Part shown: positions 46,341 through 58,646 of the stretch, in pieces
Position numbering within the stretch: the stretch's first letter is position 1
How the letters are laid out: the number at the start of each line of letters is the position of its first letter
NCBI GenBank assembly: GCA_947000775.1
Contig: CAMQGK010000147.1
Coordinates: 3,536,974 to 3,600,973 of the forward strand
Source: Pterois miles
Taxonomy: Eukaryota > Chordata > Actinopteri > Perciformes > Scorpaenidae
DNA length: 64,000 nt
Direction: 5' to 3'
Program-made: the position numbers and the translations under genes
The notes under the pieces: generated by a model
Database searches by the model: none
Told to the model about the DNA's origin: nothing
The model's input: the letters and a program-made list of their open reading frames with translations, nothing else

Positions 46341-49300
46341 CACATATCAGCCCCCCCCTGATTGATACCTGCTGAATAAGTCGGATTGTCAGACCTGATC
46401 AATATTGTGGGTGTACCTGCTGCTGAGGAAATAATAATAATAAACAATTAAATAAAAGCAGATAAAGTTGTAACTCTGATTATTAATTAAACTAATAAAT
46501 GATGATGTAACATTATTGATTAAGATCAAACTTTATTGATGAAATTCACAAACTACCAGCAGAACATAAAGTCAGTCAAATGTTTCAGAGAAAACTTCTT
46601 CCTGTCAAATATGAGGGCCTACTGTAGTAAAAGTACTAATACTACACTGAAAATACTCCACTACAAGTAAAAGTACTGCATTCAACACCTAACTGTAGTA
46701 AAAGTACTAATAACTGACTTTGTGTGAAACGATGTTTGACTCCTCTCATATTTCTAATTCAAAGATTCAGCTGTGATGAATCAGAGACATTATGACAGAA
46801 TCACCTGATGAATACTGATAGAATCAATCATTTCTTCTGCAGCAGCTTATTGATCACATCTGTCGTGTTCAATACAAGACAGCTGATATTTCTGTATATA
46901 GTAGATGATGAACTCTGGGTCATCAATTCCACCTCAATGAACTTTCACTTCAAGGTCTGTGTTTCCTCTTTTTCCTCTTCCTCCTTCTCCTCCTCTTCTT
47001 CTTCTTCTTCTTCTTCCTTTCTTCTTCTTCTTCTTCCTCTGATTGACAGACGAGTTACTGTTGATGTTCATCATCTCTTGGAGAAAAGAAGGAGAGTTAA
47101 CTGAGTGGCGTAGGGCTGATTTAACATTTAATAGTTAGGTTTGATTATCCAGAACCAACATGAGAGATATCGACTGCAGCATTTGGACTAGTCACAGTTC
47201 TAGTTCAACACATCAATAACGTCATTCTGACGAGTCAAAACTTAGTTTAAATATGTAAAACAGACAATGTAGATATCTACAGTTGAGGGGAATTAAAGAC
47301 GATCTTCAACTAGAACAGGGATGCTAGTTTAGAATATTTGTCTTAACCAATAACCAATAACCCTTATTATAAGTTAAAGATATATTCCTCAAATGAGGAT
47401 GTAACAGATAAGTAATGAGTAAGTTCATCGTCAGGAGAGTTACTGTAGCAGCCGCGGTGCTGCGTTCACTGTCTCCAGTTCACCATCAGGAGAGTTACTG
47501 TAGCAGCCACGGTGCTGCGTTCACTGTCTCCAGTTCACCGTTAGGAGAGTTACTGTAGCAGCCGCGGTGCTGCGTTCACTGTCTCCAGTTCACCGTCAGG
47601 AGAGTTACTGTAGCAGCCGCGGTGCTGCGTTCACTGTCTCCAGTTCACCGTCAGGAGAGTTACTGTAGCAGCCGCGGTGCTGCGTTCATTGTCTCCAGTT
47701 CACCGTCAGGAGAGTAACTGTAGCAGCCACGGTGCTGCGTTCACTGTCTCCAGTTCATCATCAGGAGAGTTACTGTAGCAGCCACGGTGCTGCGTTCACT
47801 GTTTCTTGTTATTGATAACAACAGACTTCATGTGTCTGTCTGAACTTAATAACTGTTCATGTAAACAGTCTGATTAACTCATATTTCATCTTCCAGGACC
47901 AGAGGTGGTGGAAGAAGGAAGTGATGTCATCTTACCCTGTTCCCTCAGCAACAAGGAGAACATCCAATCAAAGCTGTTTGACTGGACCAAAGATGGCCGG
48001 AAGGAAGACCGCGAGGTGTTCCTGTACGATGGCGGCCTTCATTACAACAACGGGCGTTCAGGTCAGAGCGAGCGGTTCAGAGGTCGAGTGTCTCATTTTC
48101 CAGAGCAGCTGGTGAACGGCGACGCCTCCATCATCATCAGAAATACGAAGGTGGCCGACAGCGGAAACTACACCTGCAACTTCCCACGTCTCCATCAGAT
48201 AGTCAGCGTCGAGCTCATTGTTCGTGAGTACTTTAACTAGTATTTAAAGACGTACCACAGTACTAATACCAACAAGTAAACATACTGCATTCAAAACCTT
48301 ACTGTAGTAAAAATACTAAAACCACACTGAGAATAGTTCACTACAAGTAAAAGTACTGCATTCAAAACCTTACTGTAGTAAAAGTACTAATGCCACACTA
48401 AAGATACTCTGCTACAAGTAAAAGTACTGCCTTCAAAACTTTACTACAGTAATAGTATTAATACCACACTGAACATACTCCACTACAAGTACAACTACTG
48501 CATTCAAAACCTTACTGTAGTAAAAGTAGTAATACTATACTGTTAAAATGCTCCACTGCAAGTATAGTACTGCATTCAAAACCTTCTTTAAGTAAAAATA
48601 TGTCAGTATTATCATATAAATGTAGTTACGAAGTACTGCTTTTAAAACCTTTAAGTAAAAGTATGTCAGTATTATCATCTGAATGTAGTTATAAAATACT
48701 GCCTTTAAAACCTTTAAGTAAAAGTATGTCAGTATTATCATCTAAATGTATTTATAAAGTACTGCATTTAAAACCTTTAAGTAAAAGTATGTCAGTATTA
48801 TCATGTAAATGTAGTTATAAAGTACTGCATTTAAAACCCTAAAGTAAACGTATGTCAGTATTATCATCTAAATGTAGTTATAAAGTACTGCATTTAAAAC
48901 CTTTAAGTAAAAGTATGTCAGTATTATCATCTAAATGTAGTTATAAAATACTGCCTTTAAAACATTTAAGTAAAAGTATGTCAGTATTATCATGTAAATG
49001 TAGTTATAAAGTACTGCATTTAAAACCTTCTTTAAGTAAAAGTATGTCAGTATTATCATCTAAATGTAGTTATAAAGTACTGCATTTAAAACCTTCTTTA
49101 AGTAAAAGTATGTCAGTATTAGCATCTAAATGTAGTTATAAAGTACTGCATTTAAAACCTTCTTGAAGTCAAAGTATGTCAGTATTATCATCTGAATGTA
49201 GTAATTTATTTAACTCTCATCAGTCTCCAGTAGATGAAATCTGAATGTTGTTTCCAGCTTTAGTCGATCCAGGACCGACACCGAGCCATCAGATCTGTGA

Positions 49301-52300
49301 GGTTTAGGATAAAAAGCTGATCAATAACCAGGAAAACTAGTTAGTAGTATTTCGTCAGCCGTCTAACATCTGTTCTGTTTGCTCGTAGGTGGCGTCTTAA
49401 CGTCTTGAGGCTCATTTAGATCAGGATCATTTCTGTCTGTTCACACCGACTCCTTTTAAACTGTATAATACCAGGACCACGAGGATCTGAGGCAGGTAGA
49501 CTACATCAGAGTGAAGCAAACACTCATCAGGTCTCATCAGGTGTATTGATCTCACTTCAGGCTCTCACAGACTTTAATGGCTTCAGTATCTAACAGGTAA
49601 AAATAGAGACTTTACTGTTGTTTTGTCCTTTTACTTCATCTTTTAAATGGAGTAAATCAGTCATAATAAGGGCCATCAGGCTGAAATTCACAGGATCTCT
49701 CCCTCTACTTGTCTATAATGTCTGAACCAGGTTTGATGCTGATTGACAGAAGTGTGTGAGAGATATTTTACAAAGTGCAGTACAGAGCATCTCCAGCAGA
49801 GGACTCCAGAGCTCTCTAAAACTGATCCAAAGTGACCAAATGAGGATAATAAATCTCGTTATGACTGTGAAAAAATGTCCCTCGGTGTTAAATGTGACTA
49901 TAAACAGATGTAGTTAATGTTTAAATCCACATTTACATGTTTATTATCATTGAATCCCGCCTCCATCAACACAGAAATACAGTTTCTCTGTTATGAGGGT
50001 GTCCCGCCCCCACAGGAAGTCCCGCTACAGTAACGTCCATATATGGTCAGGCAGGTAATTTAATTGGCTACAAACTCACCGTGTTTTCACGGTGCTGACT
50101 TTCCATTGGATGACACTACCTGTCAATAACACACACGTGAGTGCTTCTAAATTTCCCCTCCTGTGATTGGTTGATTGAGTTAAAAGTCCGGTAGGGGCGT
50201 TACCTTAGGTCGCAGAAAGATGCTGATTGGTTCATTTTGTTCCGGGGCGTTTACTGATTTCAGAGATACTGAACGTCATTGGTCAAATCTTTGATCGATA
50301 CTTTAAATGGACAGAAAATACGTTGTTGTGAAAGTTTGATGAGCGGCGCTAAAACTACACGACTGAGAAAAATCGACTTTAATTCACGTTATTTTTACTT
50401 CCGGTTGAACTTAACGCGGTTAATTTAATCGATGGACTTTTGTTCTTTAAAACGAGCCGCTGTTTGTCTATAAATGTCTGTTTTTAGATCTATAAATACA
50501 TTTTAACTGCTGATAGACAGGATAGCAGGTAAGATGCAAACTATTTACTGCCGTAAAGTGAGACGCTGCTGTTCCTGTGTCGTAAATCCTACAGTGAGAC
50601 TCTTAAATCCGCTGAAAAAAGGAACATTTCAGGTTTCAGACGAGGTCTAACATGTCGGTACTGACTGCTACAGTAACATGAAAACATGGACTTTATTTAT
50701 TTATTCATTTCTACTGGAAATGTCGGGTCGCGTGCATCCTCCGCGCTTTATAACGTTAAAAGACAGATCAGGAGAAAACATCCCAGGTGAGTCCTGTTGT
50801 TGTGACGTCACTCTATCACGTGGTGAGGTTCGTCTTCACAGGTGTGATCTCAGTTATAAAACCTCCATTCATCGCTGTGTGAAACAGATTATTGTGTTCA
50901 AGGTGTCAGGAGATTGAAACCACGTGGAGACTGTCGCCTACCTGCATGTTGTAGGTGTTAAATCAACGTTTACACCTGTTGGATGTAAATTACTGTCATT
51001 TTCTCTCTTTGAGGCTTGTGTTTTACTTTCACTAGTAGAGAGGTAATTCACATAAAGTATCACAATATTAGAGTTATGCTGCACCATTTTAAAATATCCC
51101 AAAGACTTTCTCTCATATTATAATGTTTTAAATGTGTTAAAGTTTGTAATTTTAGATTAATGATGATCCAATCTGCCGTTAAATTTTATGTCTGGGTTTT
51201 ATTTGTGTTTCCCCATAAACTGAGTACTACAAAGTAAACAACACATTCTGATTTAAAGGCTTTATATCATGCTCATTTTCAGGTTCATTATTGTATTTTT
51301 TGTTTCTACAAGAACATGTTTACATGCTGTAATGTCAAAAAACAACTTTATTTGTGTCATACTCTGTCTGAAACACTGTTTTAGTGCATTTAAATGGAGT
51401 TACGTTGCTAAGCAACAGCTCGGTTCATGTTTACTGCTGCCTTCAGATGAAACTCATGAACTTGTGTTTACGACATGAAAGTCGGGAACATGACGTGTTG
51501 CGTTCAAGGGGTTAAGTCCTGAAGAACACTGCTGCCAAGCATGAGGTTGTTGAGAATATCAACATTTTCCATGGACATATCATGAAACTACCAAGAAAAA
51601 TAATATATGACTAAAGTTACAATATACGAACTTATTATACAACGGTAAACAAACTTCCATGAGCTCCATCATTTCTCACAACGTCAACAAACACGTCACA
51701 AGTCGTGAACTCGGAGGTTTCAGAGGTCGTGAATACGACATGAGGGGGTCGTCCACATGGACCCGACTGGTGAACACGGTAAACACCACCACACCTGACG
51801 GCAGGTGAGGTCAAACTAACTACAACCGAAACTCAACCAGGACACGTTTACAATGTTTATGGTTAAAACTGTGATATAATGTTGATATAATGTACTGTTG
51901 TGATCTCACAAAGTTACAGAAATCCTGACAGCTTGTTTAAAGGCGCATATATACTGTGTGTATTTCTGCATGGACTGAGTGTTTGGATGCTTTCACAGTA
52001 TTTATACAGCACTTCAACCTGATTTATATTTTTAAAAAAAGACATGAAAGTCTCACGAATTACTATATGGGACCTTTAACAGAGATTAGTACAGTAATAA
52101 AAATGATTTTTCCACTTGATTTTTGCTTGATTTATGCTTTTTCCACCATAATTTATTAAAAATATTTCCTTTGACCAAAAATAAAACATCCTCTTTAAAT
52201 AGTATATAACCTGATTCAATAAAAAAAAAAAAAAAATATAATAAAAATAAGGGGGGGAAGGGAAAAGTCCAGAGTGCTCAAAGTTCAAATCAGTGTGATG

Positions 52301-54839
52301 AAGGTGATCTTTGGTGGAGGACAATAAAGTTCAAAAGAGGGAAGTTCAAGTTACTTTTCTGGCAAATACTTATAAAGTCTTTATTCAAATGGATATTATG
52401 GATTGTTAATCAGCTCAGTCTGAACATGTACCAGTATTGCTTTTAGTATTTTACCATGAAATAACCATTTGAATTAAGGCTTTTTAATATTTTTGCCAGA
52501 AGACTGCCTTGGATCTTCCTTTTCTATATATACTTTTAATATAAAGGAAAATAATTTCTTCACAGGAAACATCTTCACTGAATATATTTCTGTCATCATA
52601 TGAGTCAGAAGTTTTTTTTGCAGAGGTGGGATGTTACCACATTTTTAAATAGAAATAGTTTGAAATATGTCTATTTCAAACAAGGCTGAGATGTGTTTTA
52701 TGTTCTGCTTTTCCATTTTTCTCTGTTCCCACTTCCATGTGCTCATATTTAAGCAGCGAGGGGAGAACAAAGTGGTAGTACTACATGTTTAATCCTGTAA
52801 CTGGTCTTTATAAGTTTCTACTGTGTTCACAGGAGCTTCTCCAGAGCCGTATGTCAGACCACTTAGACCAACAGAGGATGGGGAGCTGCTGCAGTGTTGG
52901 GTTCAAGGTGCTTTTCCAGAACCACGTCTCCAGTTGCAGGACAGTTCTGGAAACATCCTTCCTGCTGAGGAACCACAGGTGTCGAAGGAGAGAGGAGGAA
53001 GCTACGACGTCATCCTCCAGGTTACTGTGACCAAGACCGACCGCTATCGCTGTGTAGCCACACAGGAGCCAATCAGCCATCAGATTTATTCTGATGTCTA
53101 CGTTTCTGTCAATGGTGAGTTTCACCCTCTTGATGCTTTAATGTTTCAGTAATTTTAGTTGTTTATGTTTTATTATTTTCAAAAATATCTGCATAAGATG
53201 AAAAGGTTTCAGACTGAGTGAAGACTTGTCTGTTCTACTGAGACTCGTCTTCATCAGTCTACAGAGATTAGAGGAAAAATGAGATGAAGAAATAACAGAA
53301 GTGATGGAGATTTGTTTCATGAAAACATATTAATGTAAAAAAAAACATTCCTGTATACATGAATCTGATAAGACAAAAACAAAACCTTCTGTTCATTATT
53401 ATTAATATCATTAGATTAGTTTAATATAACATGAACTAAACCTTCTGTTCTTTACTATTTAATATCATTAGATTAGTTTAATATTATAGAAACTAAACCT
53501 TCTATTCTTTATTATTTAATATCATTAGATTAGTTTAATATTATAGAAACTAAACCTTCTGTTCTTTATTATTAATATCAGTAGATTAGTCTAATATTAT
53601 AGAAACTAAACCTTCTGTTCTTTATTATTTAATATCAGTAGATTAGTCTAATATTATAGAAACTAAACCTTCTGTTCTTTATTATTTAATGTCAGTAGAT
53701 TAGTTTAATATTATAGAAACTAAACCTTCTGTTCTTTATTATTAATATAAGTAGATTAGTTTAATTCTGTCCTTTATTATTTAATATCAGTAGATTAGTC
53801 TAATATTATAGAAACTAAACCTTCTGTTCTTTATTATTTAATATCAGTAGATTAGTTTAATATTATAGAAACTAAACCTTCTGTTCTTTATTATTAATAT
53901 CAGTAGATTAGTTTAATATTATAGAAACTAAACCTTCTGTTCTTTATTATTAATATCAGTAGATTAGTTTAATATTATAGAAACTAAACCTTCTGTTCTT
54001 TATTATTAATATCAGTAGATGAGTTTATTTGGTACCATATAACATATTTATTGTCAGTAATGCTGCAGCTCCTGATGCTGAAATCATTTCTATCATTGAT
54101 GCTTTCTGATTGGACGCCGCTGCCAATGAAACTAATTAGTAGTTCATTGTAATTAATGCAGTAATAGATCAATTAAAACCCGTCACACCCTGATCCTGAG
54201 GATGGATGAAAACATTACGTAGAGCCGGTTAGAGACTGAAATCACAGCAACCAGTGAGAAGATCCAAAGACTCTGACACATTAATGTTGAACCAGCAGAC
54301 GTTAGTACCAGCTGGTCTTAGACAGACGGGGACCCAGTTCACACCTGCTGTTAACAGGCCTCCTCAGAGATCGGATCAGCTCTCAGTGCGTCTGTTCACA
54401 CCTGGTATTAGGATTAGGAGTCTCTAGTGTCTCTAGTGTCCACTTGTGATCAGATCACTGAGGACGCAGCATGTTGAGACCAGGTCTGAACTGGGCCAAC
54501 AGGCGTCCTCAGTGATCCATAGAGTGGACTCTCTCAGTACAGGTGTGAACGCACTGAAGACGTATTGAGATCAGATCCTTCAGACCCCATTCAGAGCTGG
54601 TCTGGACCACATATGACCACATTGTTTTAGCAGTGTGTAGTGAATGTGTCCTGGACCACATTAAGGACCACCTACTCTACTGAGGTCCTGCTGGGATCAG
54701 CAGGTCTCTGATGGTGAACAGACCGACGCCTCGCAGCAGGAAACCTCCTCTGTGCTCTGCTGGATCCTGTCGGTACGACTGTATTTATTAAAACATATCA
54801 GATCTATAGGCTACAGATCTACAGAGGCACGCTGAGGTC

Positions 54840-54871
<32 letters not shown>

Positions 54872-57299
54872 CATACTGTTGTAGATGTCTTTGTTCAGAG
54901 CTGATGCCCCCCCACTCTCTCCTCCCCGGCTCTCTGAAACTCTTAAAACGCTGTTTCCTGTTTCCTGTTTCCTGGCAGAGACAGCGGTGTTGGCGCTGCG
55001 GGTACAATAACCTTTTATTTTGATGTTAATAAAATGTACCTGAATTCATAAATATGTAGAATATTACTACTGATATTCATGTAATAGTACATCACCACGT
55101 CGGCTGTATTAGCCGTGTGTTTACTACGTGTTTATTAGTGTGTAGAGCGGGGAAGTGAGATCTGATCACAGGTGATCACTGGAGACGTATTCTAATACCA
55201 GGTGTGAACAGATGAACTTAGAGCGACCACTTGTGTTCAGATCACTCAGGACGCAGCAGGTTAATACCAGGTGTGAACAGATGTACTTAGAGCGACCACT
55301 TGTGTTCAGATCACTCAGGACGCAGCAGGTTAATACCAGGTGTGAACAGGACCAGAGAAGGTTCCACATGAATCCCAGAACCACCCACATCAGGATCACA
55401 TGAAGCTTCAGACAAACTGCTGATCACATCATCAAACTGAGTCTGAGGGAAACTGAAGATGAAACGTTGTGAAATCTGAGAGTCAGAATCAGTTTAGATT
55501 CAAAATAAAAGTCAACAATCAGAGAAACCAGTTCCAGGTTTTTCTCCAGTGTTTCCTGTCTGCAGAGTCTGTAGTGTTTCACAACCACCACATGATTGAT
55601 TTTAATGGTTCTGGTGACGTGACCGACCTCATCATCATGTACGTGACGTAACTTCACATTTATACACCAACATGTTTGTTTTTCCTTTTAGGAAACAAAT
55701 CGGGGGGAAACTCAGGTGAGTCCTGATTCTGATCATCATCATCATGTACGTGACGTAATTCTAACTTTACTCTTTACTCTCTTAACGATGAATTATGAGA
55801 TCGTGTGAGTTTAAATGTTAAAATAAGAGTTTCCTCTGAGCTGTGAAGCTGAGCAGGAGGAAACTGTCCATCAGATCATCACTAACCTCAGTGCTGGTCT
55901 GAGATTCATCCTCTGATCTGATCATCACTGATGTTTATCTGCTGCCAGGTTCAGAGTTCAGGTTTCAGCAGCAGGTTCAGCTTCAGATGTTCTCTCTGTA
56001 GACTGTGATGCTCAGTCTGCTGGATGTGAGATATGATATATCAGATATGATCTATGATCTACAGTTACAGTCTGAGTGCTACATTAATGTTTTATCATCT
56101 GTTTCAGAGTCCTCCACTGGATGGACTGGGATTGTTGCTGCTGTTCTCGTCACTCTTTTGGTTGTTGGTGTTCTTCTAGCTGTTCTTCTAGCTGTTCTTG
56201 TAGCCAAAGGTCGCATCTCACTAAACTGTAATAAAGGTAAGTTTATTATATATTATTGTTATTATGTTTAATTATTATTTAATATTTGGACTTTTTGTGA
56301 AATATTAGATAATTTGACCATAATAAACAGTTAAAGGAGACAATGTGAGAAGTTTAGAGGTGAAATATCTGATGAACTGATAATAACTGATGAGGAGCCT
56401 CATCTGGACTCTTTTCAGGGTCCAAAGTCCAAAACACTGAGAACCACTAGTTTAATGTTGAACAGGGTAATTTAACAGCTTTTATTAGCTCATGTTTTAT
56501 GATCAGTCTTAATGTGTAAAGTACACCGATCAGCCATAACATTAACACCATTATGACCACTGACAGGTGAAGTTAGTAACATTGATTATCTCCTATCAGT
56601 GGCAGTAGGTGGATGTATCAGGCAGCAACATTTAGTCCTTGAAGCTGATTGTTCGAAGCAGAAAAAATGAGCAGCGACTTTGAAAAGGACCAGATGTGAT
56701 GGCTAGACGACCGGGTCAGAGCGTCTCCAGCAGCTCTGGTGGGCTGTTCCTGGTCTGCAGTAGTCAGGACCAGAAGTGGTCCGAGGAAGGAGAACCGGGT
56801 CCTGGGCCGCCAAGGCTCATTGATGTACATGGGGAGTGAAGGCTGGCCCGTGTTGTCTGATCCAGTAGAAGAGCTGCTGAAGCTCAGACTGATGAAACAG
56901 TTCGTGTTGGTTCTGATAGAAAGGAGTCAGAACACAGTGGATCTCAGTTTGTGGTTTATGGGGCTGCGTAGCCTCAGACCGGTCAGGGTGACCACGCTGA
57001 CCTCATTATGGCTGATCGGTGTCACTATCAGCTGCTGTGTCCCTGTCAGATCAACTGGATTAACAGGACAATATTGATGATGACTCTTTATCTGTATGTC
57101 ATGTTCAGAGTGGTGTCGGTTGTTTTATCCTCTCAGTCAGTCTGTTGGTATTTACTGGGTTGGATCAGGTCTCTTCTTCTGCTTTATAACTGTTGTTTTC
57201 CTTCCTGTAGGTTCAGCACCAGAGACAAGAGACCCTCTAAAAGACCCCAATCAGCTAGAGACACCTGATCCATCAGCTCAACATATGCTGTCATGTTGA
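45938..57299 (+). CDS. butyrophilin-like Ig-superfamily membrane protein (6 coding exons)
   Basis: Joining 45938-46007, 47897-48223, 52833-53114, 55692-55715, 56108-56236 and 57211-57299 gives 306 aa, with every internal junction in phase 1, the usual pattern of Ig-domain exons. Order: signal peptide (MKLVALVCVCVVTRCGITAA), IgV domain, IgC-like domain, 8-residue linker (NKSGGNS), TM helix (IVAAVLVTLLVVGVLLAVLL region) and a short tail without a B30.2 domain. The IgV features EGSDVILPCSL, FDWTKDG and ADSGNYTC, plus RFRGRVSHFPEQLVNGDASI, resemble butyrophilin/MOG/B7-family proteins. These act at the cell surface in immune co-stimulation or inhibition; the ligand here is unknown. A close tandem copy starts at 62897. 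Fish members are variously labelled butyrophilin-like, MOG-like or CD276-like, so no symbol is given. Confidence 0.8.
46600..46720. repeat. AGTAAAAGTACTAATAC-type dispersed repeat
   Basis: CTACAAGTAAAAGTACTGCA and related strings common in fish genomes. Longer blocks are at 48240-48600, and traces at 44500-44620 and 45380-45430. Confidence 0.6.
46721..47427. other. butyrophilin-like intron 1, middle
   Basis: Non-coding. A (TTC)n/(CTT)n pyrimidine run lies at about 46965-47040. Confidence 0.5.
47428..47800. repeat. 55-bp minisatellite, about 7 units (same family as 13364-13800)
   Basis: Units with AGAGTTACTGTAGCAGCCGC and GGTGCTGCGTTCACTGTCTC. Here several units carry CCGCGG where the ywhab intron array has CCACGG. 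Confidence 0.9.
47897..48223 (+). CDS. butyrophilin-like exon 2 (IgV domain)
   Basis: 327 nt, phase 1-1, GPEVVEEGSDVILPCSL to VSVELIV. Canonical Cys in ILPCSL and in NYTCNF, Trp in FDWTKDG, Asp-Ser-Gly before the second Cys. N-glycosylation motif NYT. Length of ~109 aa is normal for an IgV exon. Confidence 0.85.
48240..49200. repeat. tandem repeats: AGTAAAAGTACT blocks then a 63-bp array
   Basis: Diverged units to about 48600, then about nine units with TATGTCAGTATTATCATCTA and AAAGTACTGCATTTAAAACC, starts spaced 63 bp apart (48601, 48664, 48727, 48790). The 63-bp unit equals 21 codons, so a frame stays open by chance. Confidence 0.9.
49201..50036. other. butyrophilin-like intron 2, first part
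   Basis: Non-coding. Nothing recognised. Confidence 0.4.
50037..50670 (+). promoter_or_regulatory. possible internal promoter: CArG box, CCAAT motifs, raised CpG
   Basis: A perfect CArG box CCATATATGG (50037-50046) is followed by several ATTGG (inverted CCAAT) motifs between 50060 and 50285. A CpG-enriched stretch then runs to ~50760. It lies just upstream of a possible alternative first exon. Motif-based inference only. Confidence 0.35.
50678..50786 (+). CDS. possible alternative first exon of the butyrophilin-like gene
   Basis: The ATG at 50678 opens MKTWTLFIYSFLLEMSGRVH, a hydrophobic, signal-peptide-like start, and continues to SGENIP before a strong donor CCCAG|GTGAGT. The junction is phase 1 and joins in frame to the IgC exon at 52833 (IP-GASPEPYV), giving a protein without the IgV domain. 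A ten-codon upstream ORF (50652-50681) ends with its TGA overlapping this ATG. Alternatively it could be an unrelated open stretch or a decayed exon. Confidence 0.35.
50920..51424. other. non-coding intron sequence
   Basis: Nothing assignable was seen. Confidence 0.35.
51425..51790 (-). repeat. inverted partner of the repeat at 11540-12045
   Basis: Matching blocks occur in reversed order and strand, including TTGAGAATATCAACATTTTC and GTCACAAGTCGTGAACTCGG. Confidence 0.55.
51791..52832. other. butyrophilin-like intron 2, 3' part
   Basis: AT-rich sequence. A poly-A near 52222 precedes a short G run. Acceptor ACTGTGTTCACAG. No exon seen. Confidence 0.4.
52833..53114 (+). CDS. butyrophilin-like exon 3 (IgC-like domain)
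   Basis: 282 nt, phase 1-1, ASPEPYVRPLRPTEDGELLQ to YSDVYVSVN. Cys in LLQCWVQGAFPEP and in YRCVATQE. The WVQGAFPEPRLQLQDSSGN segment is characteristic of the butyrophilin/B7 membrane-proximal domain. Confidence 0.85.
53370..54020. repeat. ~57-bp AT-rich minisatellite, about 11 units
   Basis: Units with AAACTAAACCTTCTGTTCTT and AGATTAGTTTAATATTATAG. Small indels vary unit length. Confidence 0.9.
54021..55691. repeat. intron with low-copy duplicated segments
   Basis: A 67-bp tandem duplication at about 55199-55332 carries GTGTGAACAGATGAACTTAG and GACCACTTGTGTTCAGATCA. Diverged relatives of this unit lie at 54340-54620. An (ATT)n microsatellite is at 54840-54870. No coding evidence. Confidence 0.55.
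55692..55715 (+). CDS. butyrophilin-like exon 4 (24-nt linker)
   Basis: Eight codons (GNKSGGNS), phase 1-1, between acceptor TTTCCTTTTAG and donor TCAG|GTGAGT. Such mini-exons between the last Ig domain and the TM exon are common in this family. NKS is a potential glycosylation site. Confidence 0.65.
56108..56236 (+). CDS. butyrophilin-like exon 5 (transmembrane helix)
   Basis: 129 nt, ESSTGWTG, then about 25 hydrophobic residues (IVAAVLVTLLVVGVLLAVLL and on), then a basic stop-transfer AKGR. Phase 1-1. The VLLAVLLAVL stretch reflects a short CTAGCTGTTCTT duplication. Confidence 0.8.
56523..57022 (+). mobile_element. internally deleted Tc1-like transposon
   Basis: The ends ACACCGATCAGCCATAA (56523-56539) and TTATGGCTGATCGGTGT (57006-57022) are exact inverted repeats. 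Between them is sequence from the DNA-binding half of a Tc1 transposase (for example GTGATGGCTAGACGACCGGG and GGCTGCGTAGCCTCAGACCG), with the catalytic half missing and the frame broken. Confidence 0.75.
57211..57299 (+). CDS. butyrophilin-like exon 6 (cytoplasmic tail and stop)
   Basis: 28 codons plus the completion of Gly: GSAPETRDPLKDPNQLETPD to AQHMLSC, then TGA (57297-57299). No ITIM, ITAM or B30.2 is visible. Acceptor TTCCTTCCTGTAG. Confidence 0.7.
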
Positions 57300-58129
57300 A
57301 GGTATAATATGCAGGAATCTTATAAAAACACAATATACACTATAGCCTGATGCTACAATGATCCCTGTCAGTTATCTCCTCTGACCCACTAGCAGTATGT
57401 GGTGGTGTTTATATCTGCAGCTCTCTGCCTGGATTTTCTGATTTTTCAGCTTTTCTCTGCTTTGTTCTCAGTAACGCTGCTCCCTCTCTTCATGAGCCTC
57501 ACTGAGAACAGTTTCAGAGCGTACTGTAAGATGGTGAGGACTTTTAATCTGACTTCAGGCAGTCTGAGACTTCAGAGCTGGTTTTCAGGTGAAGGTGGGA
57601 TCAGGGTTGTGGTTCCACAGATAGTCGTGATGGTAGAAGGGTGAAGTTACCACGACCGCAGTCTTTCCCCGACCTTAACCACCTGATTTACTGTATATAT
57701 CGTCCTCATAATGAGTCCTAACAGCTACCAGCTTCTATGTATAGAAGTATTTACCTTTATGTCACAACACTCAATATTCAGTAAAACCAAACACAGATAA
57801 TGTGAAAGATGAAAGACTCTGAATTCAAAGGAAAAACGCCATCAGTTCGTTCAGATGAACGAGATGTGAAAGGAGACAACAGAAGACAGGAAGTGTCCTT
57901 TAATGCAGACGGAGCTGATTATTAATGAATCAGTCTGTTAACTGACAATTAAATCTGTAGTTTGTCTTGAACTCTGATATATGTATATAGTATATACAGT
58001 ATATATAATATATAAACTGTATATATATAGTGTGTTTATAGAGACTGAGTTCAACTCTTAAGCAGCTTTAAGAGATAAAATGACTAAATTAATGTTTAAG
58101 ATGACGACGACTTCCTGCACTTTGATCTA
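57300..58129. other. probable 3'UTR and intergenic sequence
   Basis: No AATAAA signal close to the stop was found, so the transcript end is not located. No further gene seen. Confidence 0.4.
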
Positions 58130-58370
58130 CGTTGTACCGGTACTACTGGTAGTACTACTGGTTGTACTAGAAGTGATGTTACTACTGGTTGTACTACTAC
58201 TGGTGGTAGTACTACTGGTGGTACTGGTGGTACTATTACTGGTACTGGTACTAGTAGTAGTACTACTATAACTGGTACTACTACTGGTACTACTGTTCCT
58301 ACTACTGGTACTACTGTTCCTACTACTGGTACTGGTACTACTACTAGTACTACCACTGGTAGTACTACTT
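58130..58370. repeat. imperfect (ACT/GGT)n triplet array
   Basis: TACTACTGGTACTACTGTTC and similar units, about 240 bp. Hydrophobic frames (VVLLVV, VPVV) arise on both strands and are not genes. Confidence 0.9.
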
Positions 58371-58646
58371 TTCTCTGATGTTTTGCGTCTCCTTGTTACT
58401 CGTCAGCGTAGACTGATTTCCTTCCAGGTCATGTAGTTTTTGTTGTACTGTGGTACCTTGATGAAAATGATGCAGCTCCATAGAAACTGATGAAAATGTG
58501 ATAAATAATGAGGTCGCAGCGCAGGATAATAGAACAAGTATAAAATAATTAAAGCAGCACACGGCTGAATTAAAGTGGACCAAGTTAAAAAGAGACCTGA
58601 TTAAAGTGTATAGGAGTATATCCCAGAATTCACCAGTCCTCCATCA

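Noticed and set aside
52808..53125. - strand frame opposite the IgC exon
   Set aside because: Shadow of the + strand IgC exon, which has canonical Cys residues and phase-1 splice sites.
58080..58356. Hydrophobic frames that look like membrane peptides
   Set aside because: They arise from an imperfect ACT/GGT triplet array on both strands.
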